Source: Chloroflexota bacterium
Lineage (GTDB): Bacteria; Chloroflexota; Anaerolineae; Anaerolineales; Anaerolineaceae
Assembly: GCA_021372725.1 (NCBI GenBank)
Contig: JAJFTV010000050.1
Span: 1-53,842 of the forward strand
Length of the DNA: 53,842 nt
Direction: 5' to 3'
Shown here piece after piece: positions 50,162 to 53,842 of this stretch. Numbering within the stretch: position 1 is the first letter of the stretch; each line of letters opens with the position of its first letter. Below the pieces are notes generated by a model. It saw only the letters and a program-made list of their open reading frames with translations. It had not been told where the DNA came from and did no database searches. Made by a program: the position numbers and the translations under genes.

Positions 50162-51737
50162 GCAAATCAATATTTTATGGTTTACGGATGCTATTTTGAC
50201 TCGACTGGTCTTGAATTTATACAAATGTAAAAAATTGCCCACCCGCTGCCCCTCAACCCTGATCATTGCTGTCCTTCTTACCCTGTTCCTGAATGCCTGC
50301 CTGCCCCGAGAAAATGCCCAGGATACCCAGGACATCCAGATCGTATCCAATCAGGTCATGCAGGAAACTCTTGCCGCAGAACAGGTAGTCATGCCTGCTT
50401 CCCAGGCCAATGCGCGCCCCCAATACAACCCCGGCGAATTGGTGGATTACAGCGCACAAAGCGGTGATACCCTGCCTGCCCTGGCGGTTCACTTCAACAC
50501 AACGGAGCGTGAAATACGGGACGCCAACCCGGATTTACCCAGGAATATCACCACACTGGAACCGGGATTGCAGATGAAAATCCCCATTTATTATCAACCT
50601 TTGTGGGGCAGCTCATATCAAATCATCCCGGACAGCCTGTTTGTCAACGGACCGGCCGAGGTGGGGTTCGACGTCGTCAGCTATGTGGCATCCTCCCCCG
50701 GCTGGTTTAAGGATTTTTCGGTTTTTGCCAGCGGTGAGCAGTTAACCGGCGGCCAGGTGATCAATCACATTGCCACCAATTTCAGCATCAGCCCGCGTTT
50801 GCTGTTGGCAATCCTTGAATACCAGACCGGTGCGGTTAATTACATTACAACCCCCAAGCCTGATGATCCTTATCCCCTGGGTTTTATCGATGAGACACAT
50901 CAGGGGTTGTACAATCAACTGCTTCTGGCAGCGAACACCCTCAACAATGCATATTACGGCTGGCGCAGCGGATCGGTCACGTCCATAGAATACAAGGATG
51001 GCCGGCTGGAAATCCCGGATCCCTGGCAGAACGCTGCGACCGTGGCGCTGCATGTCTATTATTCCAAAACGTTACCCCCCGATAAATATGCCGAGGCAGT
51101 TGAACAAAACGGCCTGGCTGCCAGCTATGCCAAGTTATTTGGTGACCCGTGGGAAAATGTTGCACCGCTCATCCCGGGTAACCTTACGCAGCCGGATTTG
51201 TACTTCCCGTTCCAGGCCGGCAGCTCATGGGCCTACACCGGCGGGCCGCATACCGGCTGGGGGGAAGGCGAGCCCTATGCCGCAATCGATTTTGCGCCCC
51301 CCAGCGTGGTCGGCGGCTGCGAGCCTTCCGGTGAATGGGTAACCGCCGTGGCAGATGGCGCCGTGGTGCGTTCAACGTATGCCGAAGTGGTGTTGGATCT
51401 GGATAAAGACGGAAACGAACAAACCGGTTGGGTCATTTACTACCTGCATCTTGCCAACAACGACAAGGCCGTCATTGGGATGCAGTTGAAAGCCGGCGAC
51501 CCGCTGGGTCATCCTTCGTGTGAAGGTGGCGAAGCTACCGGTACACATGTTCATATTGCCCGCAAGTACAATGGCGAGTGGATACCCGCCGGCGGCACGC
51601 TGGCTTTCAACCTGGAAGGCTGGGTGGTCCAAAATGGAAGCGAACCTTATAAAGGAACAATGGTTCGTTTTGAAAAGACGGTCACTGCCTGCGTATGTTC
51701 CGATATCAGTAGTCAGATCCAGTCACGAGGAAAGTGA
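50160..51737 (+). CDS. LysM/M23 metallopeptidase-like lipoprotein (copy 2)
   Basis: The protein (525 residues from this ATG) repeats the plan of copy 1: signal IIAVLLTLFLNAC, LysM (YSAQSGDTLPALAVHFNTT), the same middle domain (WFKDFSVFASGEQLTGG, YYGWRSGSVTSIEY) and an M23 domain with GGPHTGWG, AAIDFAPPS, YYLHLANND and GTHVHIARKYNGEW. Start is uncertain: a GTG at 50112, this ATG, or a TTG at 50196, which gives a compact signal peptide and fits the -10 element. No strong ribosome-binding site marks any of them. It ends before a perfect hairpin terminator. Confidence 0.88.
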   Translation: MQINILWFTDAILTRLVLNLYKCKKLPTRCPSTLIIAVLLTLFLNACLPRENAQDTQDIQIVSNQVMQETLAAEQVVMPASQANARPQYNPGELVDYSAQSGDTLPALAVHFNTTEREIRDANPDLPRNITTLEPGLQMKIPIYYQPLWGSSYQIIPDSLFVNGPAEVGFDVVSYVASSPGWFKDFSVFASGEQLTGGQVINHIATNFSISPRLLLAILEYQTGAVNYITTPKPDDPYPLGFIDETHQGLYNQLLLAANTLNNAYYGWRSGSVTSIEYKDGRLEIPDPWQNAATVALHVYYSKTLPPDKYAEAVEQNGLAASYAKLFGDPWENVAPLIPGNLTQPDLYFPFQAGSSWAYTGGPHTGWGEGEPYAAIDFAPPSVVGGCEPSGEWVTAVADGAVVRSTYAEVVLDLDKDGNEQTGWVIYYLHLANNDKAVIGMQLKAGDPLGHPSCEGGEATGTHVHIARKYNGEWIPAGGTLAFNLEGWVVQNGSEPYKGTMVRFEKTVTACVCSDISSQIQSRGK

Positions 51738-51767
51738 CATTTTTCGTATCGGATAGTATCTTTTAAG

Positions 51768-51804
51768 TTATTGTTTTGTGCTGGTAAACAGCACAAAACA
51801 ATAA
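51768..51804. terminator. Bidirectional terminator between convergent genes
   Basis: A perfect 16-bp stem (51768-51783 with 51789-51804), arms TTATTGTTTTGTGCTG and its complement, loop GTAAA. It separates the M23 gene from the convergent disulfide oxidoreductase gene. Confidence 0.85.
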
Positions 51805-51808
51805 TACC

Positions 51809-52474
51809 TTAACCCAAAGCCCGCTTCATTTCTTCAATCAGCATGCCTTCGGGCACTGCACCCACAACCTCACCCTGGCCGTGATTGATAATGGTATGCG
51901 GTACACCCGATACTCCGTATTCGTTGGACAATTCGTAAAATTCAGATGCCTCTACCATCTCAGCCTGAATGTTTTTATTCTCCAGCGCCATGCGATGCGC
52001 CAGGGTGACGGCCGCCGGGCAGTACGGGCAGGTGGTTGTGACAAAGACCTGCAAATGAACCGGCTTGTCCACAGAAGCCAGCCACGATCGACTCTCTTCA
52101 CTCAATCCAGATACCTGGCTGGATACCAGCATGATAGCGCTGATCAACGAAGAAAATTCATGACCGGCGGGGATGCCTGAAAAACGCACCCCGGAATCCA
52201 GTACTACATTCTCCTTTCGCGAGGCAATGACAATACCCGGCACCAGAGTCACATGATAACGCCGGGCAATATCCGGATTTCCCTCCAAATCGTAGACCTT
52301 CAGGTCAAGCTTGTCGCTGCGTTCAACAATTTCTGATAATAATTGCTGTGTCTGTTCGCAATAATCACAAGCCTCGGTTTTACTGGTGAATAACAAAATT
52401 TGAACCGGTTCTTTGAGTTCCTTAAAAATATCCTGAATTTGGTCGCTGATTTCCTTGCTGATCATTTTTTCCAT
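51809..52474 (-). CDS. Two-domain protein disulfide oxidoreductase (PDO type)
   Basis: The 221-residue protein has two thioredoxin folds, each with a CXXC: CDYC (C36, C39) and CPYC (C149, C152), with cis-proline segments VTLVPGIVI and SGVPHTI. PDO proteins are common in thermophiles and anaerobes and work as thiol oxidoreductases, often reduced by thioredoxin reductase; trxB is at 5.4 kb. GGAGAG lies about eight bases before the ATG at 52474. It has no signal peptide and is cytoplasmic. The next gene on this strand lies 167 bases upstream, with no feature seen in that gap. Confidence 0.9.
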   Translation of the reverse strand: MEKMISKEISDQIQDIFKELKEPVQILLFTSKTEACDYCEQTQQLLSEIVERSDKLDLKVYDLEGNPDIARRYHVTLVPGIVIASRKENVVLDSGVRFSGIPAGHEFSSLISAIMLVSSQVSGLSEESRSWLASVDKPVHLQVFVTTTCPYCPAAVTLAHRMALENKNIQAEMVEASEFYELSNEYGVSGVPHTIINHGQGEVVGAVPEGMLIEEMKRALG

Positions 52475-52641
52475 AAATATCTCTCCATCCTGCATCAATA
52501 TTGTTCTTCCTTCTTGGATGCATGCGCGGGTTGAAAGGTTACCATTTGTGTCCGGATTATCCAGTGAAATATCAAACTGTGCCTTGCGTATTTATTTACG
52601 ACAGTCTGGGGTACAGATCCGCACATGAAGATATGAAATAC

Positions 52642-52953
52642 TCAGCGGTTTTGCAGATAATCATCCAGGTTGAGCTTCTTATACAGGCGCTCCCGCACTT
52701 CGTGGGGTAGTTCGTCTGCCTTGCTGCATTCCTGGTATAGATTAATCGTCTTTCGAAGCGTATCCACTACAATCGTACATTCAGGACATTCATGCAAATG
52801 ATGCTCGATTTCATCACACAGCGATTTCGGCAATGCACCGTCCACAAATTCCGACAACTCAAGCATGATTTCAGAGCAGTTTCTCCCGTTGGGGTTCAAA
52901 TGGTGTAAATGTATATCATTTACATGATTGTCATTTTTATGGAACTCATCCAT
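52642..52953 (-). CDS. Zinc-finger anti-sigma factor
   Basis: A 103-residue protein with the ZAS motif SLCDEIEHHLHECPEC (HxxxCxxC) in a central segment, a histidine/asparagine-rich start and a helical C-terminus. No membrane helix is seen, so it is a soluble anti-sigma, possibly redox-responsive as in RsrA. AAAGGT precedes the ATG at 52953, and the stop of the sigma gene lies one base before it, so the two are made together. It should bind and block the ECF sigma factor encoded upstream. Confidence 0.85.
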   Translation of the reverse strand: MDEFHKNDNHVNDIHLHHLNPNGRNCSEIMLELSEFVDGALPKSLCDEIEHHLHECPECTIVVDTLRKTINLYQECSKADELPHEVRERLYKKLNLDDYLQNR

Positions 52954-52954
52954 A

Positions 52955-53560
52955 TTATCTACCTTTGAGCGTTTGATCCTTTCCGAAATGCAGCGACAGT
53001 CCCTGCCGGAGCTTAAATCTGGCCCTGGACAAACGGGTTTTGACAGAAATTTCGGTAATCCCCAGAACCTCGGCGGTTTCCTTGACCGACATTTCCTGAA
53101 CGTCCCTGAGGAGAAAAACAACCCTCAATGCCGGTGACAGCGATTGGACAAGTCTGTTCAGGTGGGCGATATTTTCCGTCGACATGAGCTGATCTTCGGG
53201 CATGGGCTCCCAATCCACAATTTGCATGGGTATTTGGTCATCGTCTTCATCCACATCCAGATCCACCTGCATTTGATCCGGTTTGCGTTTTCGAATCAGC
53301 ATCAGGGCCTCATTGACCGCGATGCGATACAGCCATGTGTTAATGCTCGAGAAGCCTTTGAAGTTGTGTATGGATCGGAATGCTTTCAGAAACGTCTCCT
53401 GGAGCACATCCTCGGCATCCTGTGAATTGGCAAGCATTTTCATTGCCAGCCGGTAGATTTGATCAGAATAACGCTCCACCAGCCTGGCAAACTCATCGCG
53501 GTCGCCGCTCTGCAATTTTTGCAATGAAAGGCTGTCATCACCACCGATTTCCCTTGTCAT
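52955..53560 (-). CDS. ECF-type RNA polymerase sigma factor
   Basis: A 201-residue sigma factor with region 2 (FARLVERYSDQIYRLAMKM, then AEDVLQETFLKAFRS and INTWLYRIAVNEAL) and region 4 (LRVVFLLRDVQEMSVKE, then LGITEISVKTRLSRAR). There is an acidic linker (DLDVDEDDDQ) between them. ECF factors direct envelope or stress responses. It is paired with a soluble zinc anti-sigma. Target promoters cannot be inferred. The gene lies 25 bases after tsaD on the same strand. Confidence 0.94.
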   Translation of the reverse strand: MTREIGGDDSLSLQKLQSGDRDEFARLVERYSDQIYRLAMKMLANSQDAEDVLQETFLKAFRSIHNFKGFSSINTWLYRIAVNEALMLIRKRKPDQMQVDLDVDEDDDQIPMQIVDWEPMPEDQLMSTENIAHLNRLVQSLSPALRVVFLLRDVQEMSVKETAEVLGITEISVKTRLSRARFKLRQGLSLHFGKDQTLKGR

Positions 53561-53585
53561 TTGGATGCTCGATCCTGTCAGAAAG

Positions 53586-53842
53586 TTACACAGCTTTTCG
53601 CATGGCAGGCAGAGGCCATGTTGGTTGAACGTCCAGATCCAGAGAGTCGATTTCTCCGCGCATGTATTTGAAATAGCCGGCCGAGGCGATCATGACAGCA
53701 TTATCGGTGCACAGCGACAGGGGAGGGATACGAACGGGAAATTCCTTTTGCGAAATAAAAGCCTCACGCAAGGCTTTGTTTGCCGAGACACCGCCGGCCA
53801 GAAGGACCAGCTTTGGATGCAAATCGTGAGCCGCCCGCATGG
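53586..53842 (-). CDS. tsaD: tRNA threonylcarbamoyladenosine synthase subunit TsaD (3' part)
   Basis: The window ends within this gene; the visible C-terminal 85 residues include LVLLAGGVSANKALREAF and PPLSLCTDNAVMIASAGY, which are TsaD signatures of the ASKHA fold. TsaD transfers the threonylcarbamoyl group to A37 of ANN-decoding tRNAs. The start lies beyond 53842. The sigma-factor gene follows after 25 bases, so the pair may be co-transcribed. Confidence 0.92.
   Translation of the reverse strand, partial: MRAAHDLHPKLVLLAGGVSANKALREAFISQKEFPVRIPPLSLCTDNAVMIASAGYFKYMRGEIDSLDLDVQPTWPLPAMRKAV

Overview
The window looks like chromosome from an anaerobic or microaerophilic member of the Chloroflexota, most likely Anaerolineae. 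This is inferred from content and not from a marker phylogeny. The signs are many lipoprotein signal peptides followed by T/P/S-rich linkers, a zinc-ribbon/LysM membrane protein, LysM-M23 envelope peptidases, adjacent GH13 and GH57 glycosidases, a CapA-like lipoprotein, a prokaryotic inositol-3-phosphate synthase, a two-domain protein disulfide oxidoreductase and an Fe-S-rich gene cluster. Gene density is high, base composition is moderate, TTG/GTG starts occur, and intergenic hairpins are frequent. No phage, CRISPR array or intact insertion sequence is visible.

Layout. 1-5.3 kb: a tRNA 3' end, dipeptide epimerase, small HTH protein, Tat-exported L,D-transpeptidase, hemW (convergent) and a zinc-ribbon/LysM protein. 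5.4-11.4 kb (minus): thioredoxin reductase, a class III aminotransferase, then a tightly packed set of CapA-like lipoprotein, esterase lipoprotein and cyclase-family hydrolase. 11.6-14.5 kb (plus): SCP2-type thiolase, AlkZ-like protein, DegV. 14.5-20.3 kb: a large GH13 enzyme meeting a GH57 enzyme tail to tail with a 46-bp coding overlap, then an SDR protein. 20.5-25.5 kb: a TIM-barrel-like unknown, an unusual FtsZ, two small proteins and the Tat translocase genes. 25.6-31.6 kb: a minus-strand operon of three amidohydrolases (two N-acyl-D-amino-acid deacylase paralogs) divergent from a second class III aminotransferase, followed by a SlyD-like FKBP.

32.2-35.6 kb is a decay zone: a REP-associated-transposase pseudogene with two frameshifts, a GlmS gene with almost all of its middle deleted in frame, about 550 bp without genes, an alpha/beta hydrolase and a broken tRNA-Pro copy. 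35.6-40.3 kb holds the most distinctive unit. It has two cysteine-free Rrf2 regulators, each with a near-consensus promoter overlapping a palindrome, then a solo ABC ATPase, a cysteine-rich HypB-like GTPase, a cysteine desulfurase and a multi-cysteine 4Fe-4S protein. The gene set suggests assembly or maturation of a metal-sulfur centre under Rrf2 control. 40.4-45 kb: tRNA-Pro(CGG), then a peptide-type ABC importer with two permeases, no ATPase, and a binding protein whose family domain order is circularly permuted.

45.2-51.7 kb (plus): inositol-3-phosphate synthase behind a 23-bp 5' hairpin, a polysaccharide-deacetylase-like lipoprotein, a HIT protein, and three tandem M23/LysM-family copies, the first reduced to a remnant. 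51.8-53.8 kb (minus): protein disulfide oxidoreductase, anti-sigma factor, ECF sigma factor and the 3' end of tsaD.

Themes are cell-envelope remodelling (L,D-transpeptidase, dipeptide epimerase, D-amino-acid deacylases, M23 peptidases, Tat export), alpha-glucan metabolism and metal-sulfur cofactor handling.
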